From the NCBI GenBank assembly GCA_024195265.1, contig JAJLRJ010000010.1, forward strand, positions 36,255,126 to 36,319,125: a stretch of 64,000 nt of DNA, written 5' to 3'. Made by a program: the position numbers and the translations under genes. The stretch is from Dendrophyllia cribrosa. Its lineage: Eukaryota; Cnidaria; Anthozoa; Scleractinia; Dendrophylliidae. This document shows, one piece after another, positions 1 to 11,835 of the stretch; position 1 is the stretch's first letter; every line of letters starts with the position of its first letter. The notes under the pieces are model-generated. The model ran no database searches. It was given only the letters and a program-made list of their open reading frames with translations, and was not told the origin of the DNA.

Positions 1-124
1 ATTAATTAGCAGAATACAGCATGTGTGGCAGATGCTAAAAAGTAGAGGGAATTGCGAAAAAAACGCCTGCCATGCCACACAGGCCAGTAAGCCAAGAAAA
101 AGATAAGATAAAGCTATTTTTAGA

Positions 125-770
125 AATGGAGAGCGGGACAACGGGGAACGAGCAACGGGTAACGGGCAACTGAGGCAACGGACAACGGGAAATCTTTAAA
201 ATTGAGAATATTTAAAACGGGGAATTTTTAAACAGAGAATCTTTAAAATGGGGAATCCCTATGTGAAGGAGAAAGCAGTTTTTAGGGCCGACTACCATCA
301 CTGTATTTGCAAACGAGAATGATGTTTTTTTTCGAGCAATTTAAAAGCAGTTTAGAGCTGTTTATCCATAATTCCATTCAGGTTAAGCAATTTGTGCTCA
401 GTTGTTATCAGGATCATCCATAGAATGCTTTACTGAAAGTACCTCGAATCATTTCAAAGTACGAAGCGCATTTATAAAAATGCCTGGCAAACATTAGCTG
501 CCGCACTGATGAATAATTCGACCCGCGTCTGTGATCTCACTAGATAGTATTCAGGTGATAAAGGCGAGATAATACCTTGCTTTTCCTCATGAAAACAGTG
601 TGGTACTTTCAGTTAAACATTTCACGGATAACAATAGATTCCCTGTTTTAAAGATTGCCCATTTTGATTCATAAAGATTTCCTATTTTAAAGATTTCACG
701 TTTCCCGTTCCCCGTTCCCCGTTCTTCGAATTCCCGCTCCTTAAAATTCGCGTTTTTAAGGTGGCCGAAT
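125..770. repeat. Inverted-repeat element with GGGAAC-rich arms
   Basis: About 125-260 holds short iterations of ACGGG/GGGAAC followed by 'AATCTTTAAAA' units. About 640-770 holds the same motifs in reverse complement (CCCGTTCCCCGTT). The two arms face each other around roughly 380 bp of unremarkable AT-rich DNA, as in a fold-back element or MITE. The small ORF at 587-787 (-) lies in the right arm and is not considered real. No clear target-site duplication was found, so the ends are approximate. Confidence 0.5.
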
Positions 771-1020
771 ACAGTTTTGAGGGACAATAAATTTCCTTAC
801 GCGCGCGTGTCACGCAAGCAATACCGCGCGAGCAAACAACAACGAAGCTCTGATCTCGTGCACGCAGTTAGTAATGCGCGAGCAGCCGCGCGCGCAGATA
901 AGTGAATGGCCGTGGTGTACGCAGTACTGTGCATGCTCGGAGATCGTACTTAACGTTTTTTTTTGGTCATGAATTTCTCGTAATCTAGCCGTACGACCTA
1001 TGCTCAATTTTTGATATTTC

Positions 1021-1060
1021 CTCGCGAAGCGAGGGCCGAAGGCCCGAGCGTAGCGAGGTT
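1021..1060. repeat. GC-rich palindromic dispersed repeat
   Basis: A run of nested palindromes (CTCGCGAAGCGAGG, GGGCCGAAGGCCC, GAGCGTAGCGAGG). Similar GC-rich 'gcgcgaagcgc' clusters occur near 3594-3630 and 25140-25185, so this is a dispersed repeat rather than a local regulatory element. Confidence 0.5.
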
Positions 1061-1153
1061 TTTAAATTTGTCGCGCGTGGGGATCGCGCGTGGATCGCTG
1101 TAGGGCGATGGAATCTCCGGTTGACTTTATATATATCGCGAAAGTGTCCTGCA

Positions 1154-1224
1154 GTTGCCTAGCAACAAAACCGCGACAAAGCTCCAATTGACGTCTTGCA
1201 GTGTGACGTCGATGCCTATAAAAG
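1154..1224 (+). promoter_or_regulatory. Promoter-like cluster: X-box, CCAAT, two CREs, TATA
   Basis: Within 71 bp lie a palindromic RFX-type X-box GTTGCCTAGCAAC (1154-1166), a CCAAT box (1184-1188), two TGACGTC CRE/ATF sites (1189-1195 and 1204-1210) and a TATA box TATAAAAG (1217-1224). The spacing and order suit a plus-strand RNA polymerase II promoter starting near 1245-1255. An octamer ATGCAAAT lies downstream at about 1349. The motifs are seen directly; promoter activity is inferred. It could be the promoter of an unrecognised short gene or of a retroelement LTR. Confidence 0.5.
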
Positions 1225-1379
1225 GAATCTCGACCGCTGGCGCGCGCAGGCGATGTTTATTCATGAAGAGCTGACGTGTTTATTCACCGTCTGTGTCTGC
1301 CGTCTGTGAAAAGAATTGTTTTATGTCGTGAAACATGGCCAATTTCTCATGCAAATGAGAGAGAACAGCAAACACAACA

Positions 1380-1496
1380 ATGTTGGATTCAATAAGTTTC
1401 TGGAAATCCTCGCCTGAGAAGATTTACTACCGAAACTCCGCTGGATGGAGCGAGAACGGCGACTTTCGCGAGGTTCTGCGAGACACGTATTTCTAG
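1380..1496 (+). CDS. Candidate 38-aa small ORF downstream of the promoter cluster
   Basis: ATG at 1380 opens 38 codons ending in TAG at 1496. Composition is mixed and protein-like, with Trp, Tyr and charged residues and no repeats. It lies about 130 bp downstream of the expected start of the promoter cluster at 1154-1224, behind a 7-codon ORF with a good Kozak context at 1335. No family is recognised. It may be a micropeptide, a first coding exon, or chance. Confidence 0.2.
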   Translation: MLDSISFWKSSPEKIYYRNSAGWSENGDFREVLRDTYF

Positions 1497-1499
1497 TTT

Positions 1500-3060
1500 T
1501 AAATATATATCAACAGCGATCTGCAGACAATTTTTTTTCAAAATCTGTAAGACCAATTTTAAAATATTTTTCGAAATTCCTATTTTTGATATTTTCGTTG
1601 ATATGCGAAAAACTCTCTTACAGATTTTTGTTTTAACTTGTAAGAACGTTTATTTTTATCCAAAGTTTAAATGATAAGATTTTGAGGTAGGGTCGTACGG
1701 GTGATTTTTGAGTAAAACGTCCTCATAGAATTAGAACCCAGTCTTCTGACAACCACTCGGTCGCTTGTTTTAAGCCACTTCTAACCAGAGGATGGTGAAA
1801 TCACAAACACCCACTGTCTTGTACGATGGTTTTGACTTTGTAATCGTTGCTTGTTCCCACCAATGGTCACCTGTGATCGATATTATCGGAAGCATCTGGT
1901 GACCCCTATAAACTGTAGTAAGCCACCTTAAATTCGTGTTAATTTTTGTTAGCGTTAATTTCCGCGACATTAATTAAGTGGAGCGTTATTAATTTCCGCA
2001 ACCTTATTTTCCAGTATTAATATTATAACCCAAAATTCTGGATTCTGTCCAGGCATATTTGACACTTAGGAAACGAAAGCTTTTTCTTTTCAACACGCTG
2101 TATTTCAATCTTTTACGGTGTAAAAGCCTAAAGGTATATCCTTTACAAAATTTCCCGTTCATTCTCGCTTTCGGAAGAGCAGTTCTCGACATGACTGCTT
2201 CTTTTATGCCAAAATATCTGAAATAGTTTTAGAGTCATCATTTAAAGGGCCAACAGCCGAGCAATGGAAAAAAATTACACAAGCATGCGCAGAGCGTGAT
2301 ACAATCCCTTTTTAATCATCTTTCTCGACAGAATACGAGACTTCGTTTGTCCTCCCTTTCGTAATTATCATAGCAGCTCTTGAATCTTTCATTGGACAAC
2401 GAATGTCATCGATAATACAAATCCTCCTTCAACTAATGAAGATCATTATCATTATTGTCAATCAATCGGGTTGTAGATCTGTTTTCAGTTTTTTATGATT
2501 TTCAGTGTTGAAATAAAATTTGTTCCTGTTGACACCACATACTGTGTTTCATTGTGTTAATTCGCGTTAATTTCCTTCACTTTGAAATTTTACATCCTCT
2601 TTCGCGTCAATTTCCTTTATTCGGAAGTAATTTTCCCTCAAAGTCGCATAAATTTTAAAAGATTAACACTAGCGTTAAACATTTTTATCTTGTCTTAATA
2701 ATTTCCAAAATTGAAAAACAGAAAATAATTAACTCCGCAGGTAAAGATCAGCTGCCTCTTTTACAATTTTGTCTAATAAGAAGATCTGGTAAAGATATGT
2801 GAGTTATTTTCGTAAAAAGAAACGGTAGGGGGCAAGAATCAATTTTCCTTTACTAATTATTTTATAATAACTTTTCAGCCAAAATAGCATATTTTGTAAT
2901 CGGTTTTTTTACATAATATGTTTGCTGTTTTTGTTGGCAAACCAAGTGACGAGACTCGGCAGTGAGGCTAGATACAAATGTGTACGATCGATAATATTTT
3001 TGTCTCAACTGGGTATCCGGGGAATACTCTGTATATTTTCAGGTGGTGGTGTGTCACTGG
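1500..3060. other. Intergenic AT-rich stretch, no gene seen
   Basis: No exon-like or conserved coding signal was found. Iterated 'gcgttaatttcc' sequences appear at about 1935-2010 and again at 2550-2690, suggesting a decayed repeat. The short ORFs here look random. Confidence 0.5.
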
Positions 3061-3422
3061 GATTCTGAAACCCTTACTCTAAACCCGGCGGGGGGGGGGG
3101 GTACTCTTCAAATTTTTGGGTGAGGGTGTGCGGCTGGGACACCGAGACCCTTAACCTAAACCAGACCATTTCTGCTGTATTTTACAACCCTATTCTAGAC
3201 TAAACACCGAAAAACTCTACCCTATCCTAGACCTATTCCAGACTCGCTGTTTTCCAGTTATAAGTTAACAGGGGTCAGTAAAAATGCCGTACTGCCCGCC
3301 GTACTGATTTTTAAATGCCATTTGCCAGTAACTGCCTTGTCTAGTGAGACTAAACTCTTCACGCAATTGATCAGTTTCGCGGAAAATGATACCGTATTCT
3401 AGACCAAAAATCTCTGATTACT

Positions 3423-3454
<32 letters not shown>

Positions 3455-3673
3455 TCATATATGTGAGTACCCCCAGAACTCTAAAGCAGACCATGGTCAG
3501 TTGAATTTTGCAACCCTATATATACTAGACTAGTCACCAAACATCGGCTCCTGCTCAGCAAGACTTAGACTTGCCCACAAGTCTAACTTAGGAGCGCGGG
3601 GCGCGTAGCGCGATCGCGAGCGAGGGAGCAATTGAAACGACTTTGAAAACGTCTAGCCCAGACTCACTATGGC

Positions 3674-3721
<48 letters not shown>

Positions 3722-4070
3722 ACATATCAGTTTCCCGGTAAACGATACCTTATAGACCACTTTCATAATGGCGGCCGATTTATTTATTCTTTTATATGTA
3801 TGTTAATTAGCCTCACTGGCCTCATTTTAAAGTAAAAATTGTTTTGAATTTTGCACATGTTACCGAGGCCAGTGAGGCTAATTAACATACATATAAAAGA
3901 ATAAATAAATCGGCCGCCATTATGAAAGTGGTCTATTCCAGACCAAAACTCTCTGATTTCTATCCCAGACTAAACTGCTTGAAAACCATACCTTTCACAG
4001 CGGCACATACCCCCATATAGCGTATGTATGAGAGTAATCCCTCCCCCCCCCCCCCCCCCCCCCCGCCCTC
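3061..4070. repeat. Composite low-complexity repeat with poly-G, (TA)n and poly-C
   Basis: A G-run near 3090-3100, degenerate 'aaaccctattctagac' iterations, a pure (TA)n tract at about 3677-3719 and a C-run at about 4043-4064 frame this kilobase. It appears to be a decayed dispersed repeat with G-rich and C-rich ends in inverted orientation. A palindromic MITE (3753-3935) is inserted in it. Confidence 0.55.
3753..3935. mobile_element. Palindromic MITE, copy 1
   Basis: The element is almost entirely two complementary arms. It starts TAGACCACTTTCATAATGG and ends with its reverse complement. The arms continue through 'cggccgatttatttattc' and 'ttagcctcactggcctc', with only a short spacer near 3825-3865. 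The ends read TA, consistent with insertion at TA as in Tc1/mariner-type MITEs. A diverged second copy is at 32689-32871. Confidence 0.75.
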
Positions 4071-4429
4071 CCATTCCCCACGGGTCAAAGGAGCATATTC
4101 TTATTACTTTTTCAACTGATCCCGAAAGTGGCCACACCCAAAATGCCAAATCGAGATTGTTGTTTTCGGTTGGTCAGACCGTAGAGAATTTTAGCTTTGA
4201 ATCACATCGCCGGTCTAATTTGCTCTTGTAATCACGTCGGAATATGGTCGCTTGCAGAGCTTAAAAACAGTAGGAAAATTCAAACAACCAGCATTGAAAG
4301 TTGCTGCGCTCGTTTACGAGAGGCTGTACGCGTTCAAAGACAAACGTTTGGATATTTTAGAAAAGCGGTCTCTATGCAATCCGGGTGGGCTAAAAAGTGT
4401 ACCGTCACTTACGAATAAAACCTAGCTAT

Positions 4430-5521
4430 TTACTCTTGCCTCCCTCTCTCGACTGTTCTTTCCATTCGACTGCCGTTGGAGATCTCAGTAGTTTGGCTAG
4501 TTCCTCCAACAGTGGAGCGTCGTCTTTGCATTGCCATTCCTGCGTCACTAGCCGCGGAATTAGTAGTCTCCGGTCTCCTCCCCAACCCCGCCTTAACGAG
4601 CTTCTTGAGCGTTTTTCTCAATTCGCGGTTGGTGAAACAGAAGAGACAAGGATTCACTGCCGAGCAACTGTACTGCAGAGACAGCGTAACAGGGTACACT
4701 GTAAGGGGCACATTTCTGGCGCCAATACGCAACCCTATCACAAGCACCACCATTTGAGGGACCCAGCAAACGAGATAGGCGCCAACGATGAGCGAAATAC
4801 GCTTTGCGGCGCGGAAATTTTTACGAAGCAAATCCGCGCGCGGGCCAACCACTGGAACGACCCGGAAAACACGCCTTGCCTGATTCGTAGCAATGCGATA
4901 AACGATCATGTTTGAAACGACCATGACGACTGCGGGGATGAAAAAACTCCCGATTGTCATAAATAAAGTAAAGCTTTCATGGCTGTCGTTAAAGCATCCC
5001 TTTCCCTGGAGTTTTATTGGCTGGGAACGCCAACCCATCTCAGGCAAAAGTGCGGCGAGGAGAGAGTACAGCCAAACGCTCCCGATCACCCCTGCTGTTG
5101 TTTTTGTCGTGGTGAAAGCTTCGTATTTAAACGGGTAGGCGATAGCGAAAAATCTCTCCATACTCACAGTGCAGAGGTTTAAAGCAACCGCGGAAATGCT
5201 GAGCAGATTTATGGTTGTTATGAACCTGCAATGAGCGATAGATTGAAAATGAAATGTACCCAACAGCACGCCGATGGTGACTGGCATAACTATGGTAACA
5301 ATCATGGCGTCAGCGAGTCCAAGACTCACGATGAAGAAGTTGCAGATCGTTCGAAGACGGCGATTTAGATAAACCGTCAGGATTATAAGGCAGTAAGCGG
5401 TTAAAGATGTGACGATAATTAAAATGTAGAAAAAACTTAAGCCAGTGGCGTATGGACTGCTATAAACAGTTCGCTTGCCGTCCAAACTAGAGTTTGTTGG
5501 ATGTGTACAATTGCTTGTCAT
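4430..5521 (-). CDS. Class A (rhodopsin-like) G-protein-coupled receptor, intronless
   Basis: A 363-aa receptor in one exon, expected at the plasma membrane. Seven hydrophobic segments are visible from about residue 27 to 295. Hallmarks are Asp71 in TM2 (SLGLAD), Cys98 before TM3 paired with Cys176 in loop 2, MERF at 121-124 in place of DRY, Trp150 in TM4, CWVP at 252-255 in TM6 and NPCLF at 290-294 in place of NPxxY. The N-terminus has NxS/T glycosylation sequons (N4, N10). The C-tail is basic and Ser/Thr-rich. Overall style resembles the intronless amine/adenosine/melanocortin-like receptors expanded in cnidarians, but the ligand cannot be assigned. TM1 lacks the usual Asn. Antisense ORFs at 4397-5182 are shadows. 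Confidence 0.9.
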   Translation of the reverse strand: MTSNCTHPTNSSLDGKRTVYSSPYATGLSFFYILIIVTSLTAYCLIILTVYLNRRLRTICNFFIVSLGLADAMIVTIVMPVTIGVLLGTFHFQSIAHCRFITTINLLSISAVALNLCTVSMERFFAIAYPFKYEAFTTTKTTAGVIGSVWLYSLLAALLPEMGWRSQPIKLQGKGCFNDSHESFTLFMTIGSFFIPAVVMVVSNMIVYRIATNQARRVFRVVPVVGPRADLLRKNFRAAKRISLIVGAYLVCWVPQMVVLVIGLRIGARNVPLTVYPVTLSLQYSCSAVNPCLFCFTNRELRKTLKKLVKAGLGRRPETTNSAASDAGMAMQRRRSTVGGTSQTTEISNGSRMERTVERGRQE

Positions 5522-8500
5522 CTTGTTTCAATCTTGTCGCTCCAGTAAAGTTTTTAATCTGCGATTGAAATGAAGATTGCAATTAAACATTTAAAGGTCT
5601 ATAATAGATGAAAAAATATTATTTACTGATATATTTACTTTTCGGACCACTGAAAAATTCGTCCAAAAGACTGGAAAAATGTGAAAACAGAATTACATTT
5701 TCTGAATAAAGATCTATCTATATATCGAATATAGGATGGATTACAAACTTTTTTGTAAATTTTCTATGAAAACTAAAGAAGCAACAATTCGGTCAACAGA
5801 CCTAACGATCAGGTTTCTTGCCTTCATTTACTCACCTGCACAATTAGCTTTATAGCTCAGTGAACAGAGCCCGTTGAAAGTAATTTTCCCGGTCTTTTCA
5901 ACGTTTCAACTATGAAAAAGAGTAAAAAATTCTTAACCTCTCCAACCATGCTTTTTCTTTAGAATGCGCCGAGGAAATGAAAGGTTTTCTGTGAAAACAT
6001 TAATGCGCATAGAAGCATAAAAAATTACGTTGCCACCTCTTAAGTTGAGCAGCGTAAAATATTCACGTCGATTGTGTTAGCAACCACTCAGAATAAATAA
6101 ATTTTGACAAAGTGAAATTTAAAACCCTGTCGACACATTACCTTCAACTTCAGTTTTGATGAAAAAACGTCAGAGTTTCAATTTTAAACAGAAAAAATAT
6201 TTTAAGGTGCTCCTCATGAACTTCACTGACCGATGACGAGTGGATAAGAAGAGTTTTGAAAACCCCCCTTTAGCTTAGTATATTAAACTACTGCATTTGC
6301 ATGTCTGTTATATAAATTATTGCGATAATTTTCCGCTGAAAATCATAATAGCACATTGTTATTCGAGGCAGGTGAAAATTTGGAAAGAAACCAATTTGAA
6401 TTTCATTTTGTGTTTCAATGCTTTTACTAGCTAGGTCTTGAAGAAACCATACTTACAATCTTTTGGCATCAAAATTCTTACTCTTTCACGCGATTAAATT
6501 ATATTTAAACGAGCTGAAACTGCACAAAGGTCAACCAAAGTATTTTTTCTCCGCAGGCCAGCGATTAACTTTATATTTTCTTAAAAAAAAAAAACGTTTA
6601 ACTTCTATTGAAAAAAAAGATGGGTTCCATATATTAAAAATTCCGGCTGCAAATAGTACCCTGAGTCTTGAATTTTTTAAATGATGCGAAAAACAAAAAC
6701 AAATTTAACTGCAAATTAAAATCTTTATGATGTCTGTCCAAACCTTAATTCGGAAAAATCTGCATTTACATGTCTACTTTAACCTTTCAAGCTGTATATT
6801 TTAAAATAATTAAAATCTTCTTTGCAGTAAAACAAACGCAAATATTAAAGGACGTTCAGAAGTAAAAAAACTATCATGTTCTCTTTTTTAGCATACAATT
6901 TCCAGCGGCTTTCTCAAAGAAGAGCAATTAAAAACTGTTTCTTATTCGATGGAATAATAACCCTGTGTTTTGATCCAATTTTCATTCTTTGTCGCAATGT
7001 TTTTTGATTTCATTCAATGAGCATCAGCGAACATTTTACATTTTCTTCTCCTCGGAAGGATCTCATTTTAATTCAATCCACGTTTTCTTTATTCTAGCAC
7101 AACTGTGATCTGAGAAAACAATTTTTCAGTTCCGGTATATTTTATTTTAATTTTTCATGCCGGTTATTGTTCAATTTTCTTTCAGCTGTTTGTAATCCTA
7201 AAACAGGCTCTTTTGAGAATAAACAAAAACTGACATATTGCGTGGTCATGTTAAAATCATGATAAACTTCATAGACTGTTTTTATCTTGAATTAAAATAC
7301 ATTAATATTTTTTGTTGTACGTATTTGCGGCAAAAGCAAAAATCCTTCATTAATTTTTTACTGCACAAGTTTTGCAGCAGTCAAAAATTCAAAACATACT
7401 CACAAATAACCGTATTTGTTGTTTAGTTATTATTATAAAAAGTTTGTTTCTTAATACAAAAGGGAGAAAGATATACTACGCAAAACCTAAAAAAAAATAA
7501 GTTCGTATAACGCTGTTACCGGCGTTTTTCAAGTGAGTAAAGCACTGGAAAATTGTAAAATAAAACGTGTTGTGTGTGTCCGGCAGTTTTTCCCTTCTTA
7601 TAAATTACTTTACTCGCCTGTTGTCTCCGCGACAAGATTGTCTTTAGTCGTTACGTATGAAGAGGGATACTTCACTGAAGCGTTCGCGGCCAAGTATAAA
7701 AATAATTTCATTTGTGGTTAATTTTTTTAGGGGACATTTAATCGTGGAAACGCGTAAACGCCATACCTGAAATAGAAATCTATTGACACATTTCGCAAAT
7801 TATGGCCTGTGAATAGTTCGGAAGTCACATTTTACGGAAATTTGTTGTCATCGGTTTCCCGCCGATTCAAACAGTGTATTTTTTGCGTACTTTGTACATT
7901 GGCGACAAAAATACTGTGAACTGATCTTAGCAAAAGAAAGTTGATCGTAATTGCTTTTGACAAAATATGCGCTTAGATGTCGGAAGCATCACTTTTTTTG
8001 GCGATATGAATAAATGAGAATTACAAATTGAAATGGTAGCAATAAAGCAAAAATAAATTGAAAATAAACTATCGTCTTACGAGGAATTAAAGTTCATTCA
8101 TACCTCGGATATTTGTAGTACAGGCTTGAAAACGCTTGCTGATTTCCTCCTGGAAAACAGAAATAGACTGTGAATTTCTGGTTTTAGCCCGGCATATGGC
8201 TGCATGTATTGTTTCACTTAAATTCTTTTCATTTATACCTTATTTGGCGTTTGTTTTAATTATTTAACTGTTCTATTTTTCGAGTGGCTCTTTGCACCAT
8301 AATGCGAAACAGAATTTATGACCCCCATGTAGAAACCCTGTAAAAATATGATCGGAACTGAGCCATTTTGAAAATATACTGGGTTGTGTGGGCAAAAAAT
8401 TTACCATTTATAAAATGTTTTCCCAGCAAAAGGTGCAACCACAAACCGCATATTTTTCAACAAAGTTATATCGAAGCACGCCGAAATGACAAAAAAGAAA

Positions 8501-9800
8501 CTCAAAATTAAGCTCGCCAAACCAAATCCTTAATCTGTCCGTAGACTGATTTGAATCTGATTATCAAAAGAGAAGGTTATTATGGAAAGAATCCTTTTCT
8601 TTTCTTGACGCTAATTCGATGAAAAGTAAATATTAGAGGTGAGTAAGTAATCGATTTTCAAGCTTCTAAAGCACATCCGATCTAATGAAATGAGTTTCCA
8701 TCAGACGAGACTTCAGTTCGCCGGCTTCAGTAAAATTAAAAGTTGGTCACGAAAATACTTCTGGAACCAGATTGTGAAAAGTTTTCAATAATTCAAACAT
8801 TCAACGATTGACATGCAATTGCGACAAAAACAATACTCTATTCCGATTGCTACGGAAACAATGGCGTCTGGAGGCACAATTGAAGATACCATATAGATGA
8901 TTGCCAAAATAAAAGGGATATATTGAGTTGGACCTTTTAAATGGCCGCCGCATTGTAATAAACAAACTGTTTTATCCCTCATAGATAGTTTCTATATATG
9001 CTATTCTGTTTAGTGATATTGTGTATCTACCGCAGTTTTTTCCTTTAATATGTTGGAGTTGCAAAATATTCGTATTTTATTCTGCAACTTTATTTATTTT
9101 CATTCATTAAAGAGATAAAGCGATAAACAACTAAGTATTGCTATCAGCAAACTTTTGATCGCCAAACCTGAATATTGTTTACAGCGAAAGATATAAAATA
9201 TATATGATATGATTTTTTTTAAAGAAAGATGTTTTAGGGGAACTTGGCGATACATCACACCATTTCTTACTTCCGTTTTTCAGTTTCCCGTTTTCGTTTT
9301 CGTAGATTTTCTATTTTTTTTTTATATCGGCTCTGACAGAAAAACCATCGGTATTACCGGAAAGAACACATTAAAATTAACAACCATTGTAAATATTTTA
9401 GCGTTATATCTCGTTATATCTTGGCTAGAAGCGAAGATATAGGTCAATGAATATTTTAACCGTTCACAGACATTTCTTGCAAGACCTGATTTCAGAAGCA
9501 ATTTCTTGCATACCTGTTAAGCAAGATTCGCGTATACCACATCAATTTTATATACTGAATCACTTCAGTCCATATTCAATAAGCTATCTCAGCCTCTAGG
9601 CAAGATATGACGCTCAAATATACAACACAAATAAAAAATTTAGAAAACCTACCAGGTTGATCTGATCACAGACATTTATTGAGGGGGAAGACGTCAGTTC
9701 AGAGTCCGATTCTTTCACTGCCGGGGGCGGACAAAATCAAAATTCATGAAAAATAATAAATTGCATTTTATTAAAATATGAAAAAAACATGCAGCACCTT
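5522..9800. other. Long AT-rich intergenic stretch
   Basis: Over 4 kb of AT-rich DNA with homopolymer A/T runs and scattered short ORFs that show no family resemblance. The only splice-bounded segment noticed is the 46-bp candidate exon at 8104-8149 (-). If the GPCR has non-coding upstream exons they could lie here, but I cannot show it. Confidence 0.5.
8104..8149 (-). other. Possible short internal exon
   Basis: On the minus strand a pyrimidine-rich tract ending TTTTCCAG precedes 46 bp, followed by a GTATGA donor. The 46 bp are open in one frame (EEISKRFQACTTNIR). No partner exons were identified. It might be an upstream exon of the GPCR transcription unit or chance. Confidence 0.2.
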
Positions 9801-9814
9801 GAGAATGTACAGCT

Positions 9815-10424
9815 GAAGCTTTCATTTAAATGGTCATACCCGAGGATTTCATCCACAGACGCAAACGTTAGAATCACCTTGTACAGCAAAATAAACAGTA
9901 AAACACAGGAAAGTATTGCTTGTTAGCATTCTTTTGAATGGTCACACTTGAGGATTCCATCCAGACTTAAAAGTTAGAACCACCTCGATCGTACAGTATA
10001 ATAAACAGCACCACAGAAAAGTACAGTCACAGTGGTACAGTCAGTTAGGTTTTCATCCACAGACTCAAAAGTTGGAACCACCTTATACAGCTAAATAAAC
10101 AGTACCACAGAAAAGAACTGCTCAGTAGCTTTCATTTGAATGCTCACACTAGCTTGAGGATTCCATCCATAGATTCAAAAGTAATCAAAAGTCACAACTA
10201 CCTTGTTCAACATCATAAACAGTACCACAGGAAAGGTTCTTCCAATATGTCAATGGTCACACTTGAGGATTTCGTCCACAGACTCAAAAGTTAGAACCAC
10301 CTTATACAGCTAAATAAACAGTACCACAGAAAAGAACTGCTCAGTAGCTTTCATTTGAATGCTCACACTAGCTTGACGATTTCATCCACAGATTCAAAAG
10401 TTATTGAAAGTTAGAACCACGGCA
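9815..10424. repeat. Tandem array of ~110-bp units related to a TTAA MITE
   Basis: Five to six diverged head-to-tail copies of a unit containing 'ctttcatttgaatgg', 'gaggatttcatccacag', 'aaaagttagaaccacc' and 'aaacagtaccacag'. The same unit occurs singly at about 11390-11620, and in reverse complement at 13560-13645, 14003-14095, 33115-33215 and inside the 206-bp TTAA MITE at 57800-58005. The array is therefore an amplified MITE interior. Confidence 0.7.
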
Positions 10425-11389
10425 GCTGTGGTAGGTTTTGATAACGTAATAAAAGCAAAAATTCACAACACAGCGATAAATCTAAACACGGATTAAGCTC
10501 TTGAACACAAATGTAGCGACAAAATCCACCATTATGTAGGTACGTTACTAAAGAAAGTAATTGAACAGTAAGAACCCGTTGGTTGGTGAGAGGGGCCTCA
10601 GGGGAGGAGGCGAGGAAGATGTTTGTAGGGATTTGCTCGATCTGATGCCGAGGGGAAGAAAGAAGAATAGTTTGGCAATCAAGCTTATATCCTAGCTTAA
10701 TAGCGCCCCGGCCTCATATTGGCTAGCATTGTTCATTTTGTGGTAGCTGATGACGGGAAAGATGTTTTGAGTGCATGTGCGGGGTCCGTTTTTCCTGTAT
10801 AGCGTGTTTCACTTCTTTTCATTTAGATCTCGTGTTTTGTTTTGCCAGCGGCGATTTGCACTCGATAATAAGAAATAAAATTTACGATCCATACAAACTC
10901 TGTAAAAACGTGATCGGAACCGTGAACTGAGCAGTTTTCAACACATACTTCGTTGTGTGGGCATTAAATTTGCTATTGAAATGTTTTCCAAGCACCAAAC
11001 GAAAAGTGCAAGTCATTAGAGGTGTCAGTCAGGTACATTTAGCCGTTAATTGAAAGTGGCCGTTGAGGAGTTTGGCCATTCAAGACCACAAGAGTCACCT
11101 CAAATTTTCGGAAAAAGCTAAGATAACTGATGCTAAAATTTTATGTAATAATGTAATTCTATGTTTCTTCCTTCTATTTTAAAAGGCAATAAATCTCTAC
11201 TCGCGTCATTTACACGCATTTACATCTGGGAACAAGCAAAAGCACTTGTAATCCCTCCTGCCTCCGCGTTTTCTGTGTCTGTCATTTTATTCGAATATTT
11301 AGAAATTGAAAGAATCGACAGATAAAATATTTGAGAGCGACTTTCATTTTCACACGGCACCCAAGTTCGAAACTTGAGAAAAGAAGCCA
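10425..11389. other. Intergenic, nothing recognised
   Basis: AT-rich to mixed composition. A G-rich patch at 10585-10625 and ordinary flanking DNA. No exon or repeat family was identified with confidence. Confidence 0.4.
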
Positions 11390-11620
11390 CTTGCTCGGCT
11401 GTCATAGTCACACTGATTTTAGAGTTTCGTCCAGACTCAAACGTTATGCGACCATCTTGTAACAAGACCACAGGAAAGTGCACTGCTCGAAAGCATCGTG
11501 ATAATAATAATACTCGCACTTTAGAATTTCATCCACAGATTCAAAAGATAGGAGAACCAGGTCAGGTAGACTACAGGATAAAACACAGCACCATTCACAT
11601 TAAAGTACAGTTCGCTTTCA
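11390..11620. repeat. Diverged copies of the ~110-bp MITE-derived unit
   Basis: Two decayed units with the diagnostic words 'tcacactgattttagag', 'cgtccagactcaaacgtta', 'accacaggaaagtgcac' and 'aatttcatccacagattc'. Same family as 9815-10424. ORFs here in both directions are incidental. Confidence 0.55.
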
Positions 11621-11729
11621 AATGAATGTCAGATTTTAGCATGAACTCATACATAAAGACGAAGTTACAATGATTTTTAACGCAAGTGTTGCGCGAAAAG
11701 TTGATTATAGTGACATATAACATGGGCTC

Positions 11730-11835
11730 GCGGACGATTTTCAGCGAAATTTCCGCGTTGCTAACACGTTAAAAAAACTTGCAACATGTTGTCCGTCGCA
11801 ATAAAGTGTTACGTTAAAAATCGTCCGCGCGCTGT
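11730..11835. repeat. Short inverted repeat
   Basis: GCGGACGATTTT near 11731 and its complement AAAATCGTCCGC near 11818 bracket a further imperfect palindrome. A fold-back remnant; function unknown. The next 600 bp to about 12430 show nothing else recognisable. Confidence 0.4.

Noticed and set aside
4397..5182. Plus-strand ORFs opposite the GPCR
   Set aside because: Antisense shadows of a clear seven-helix receptor.
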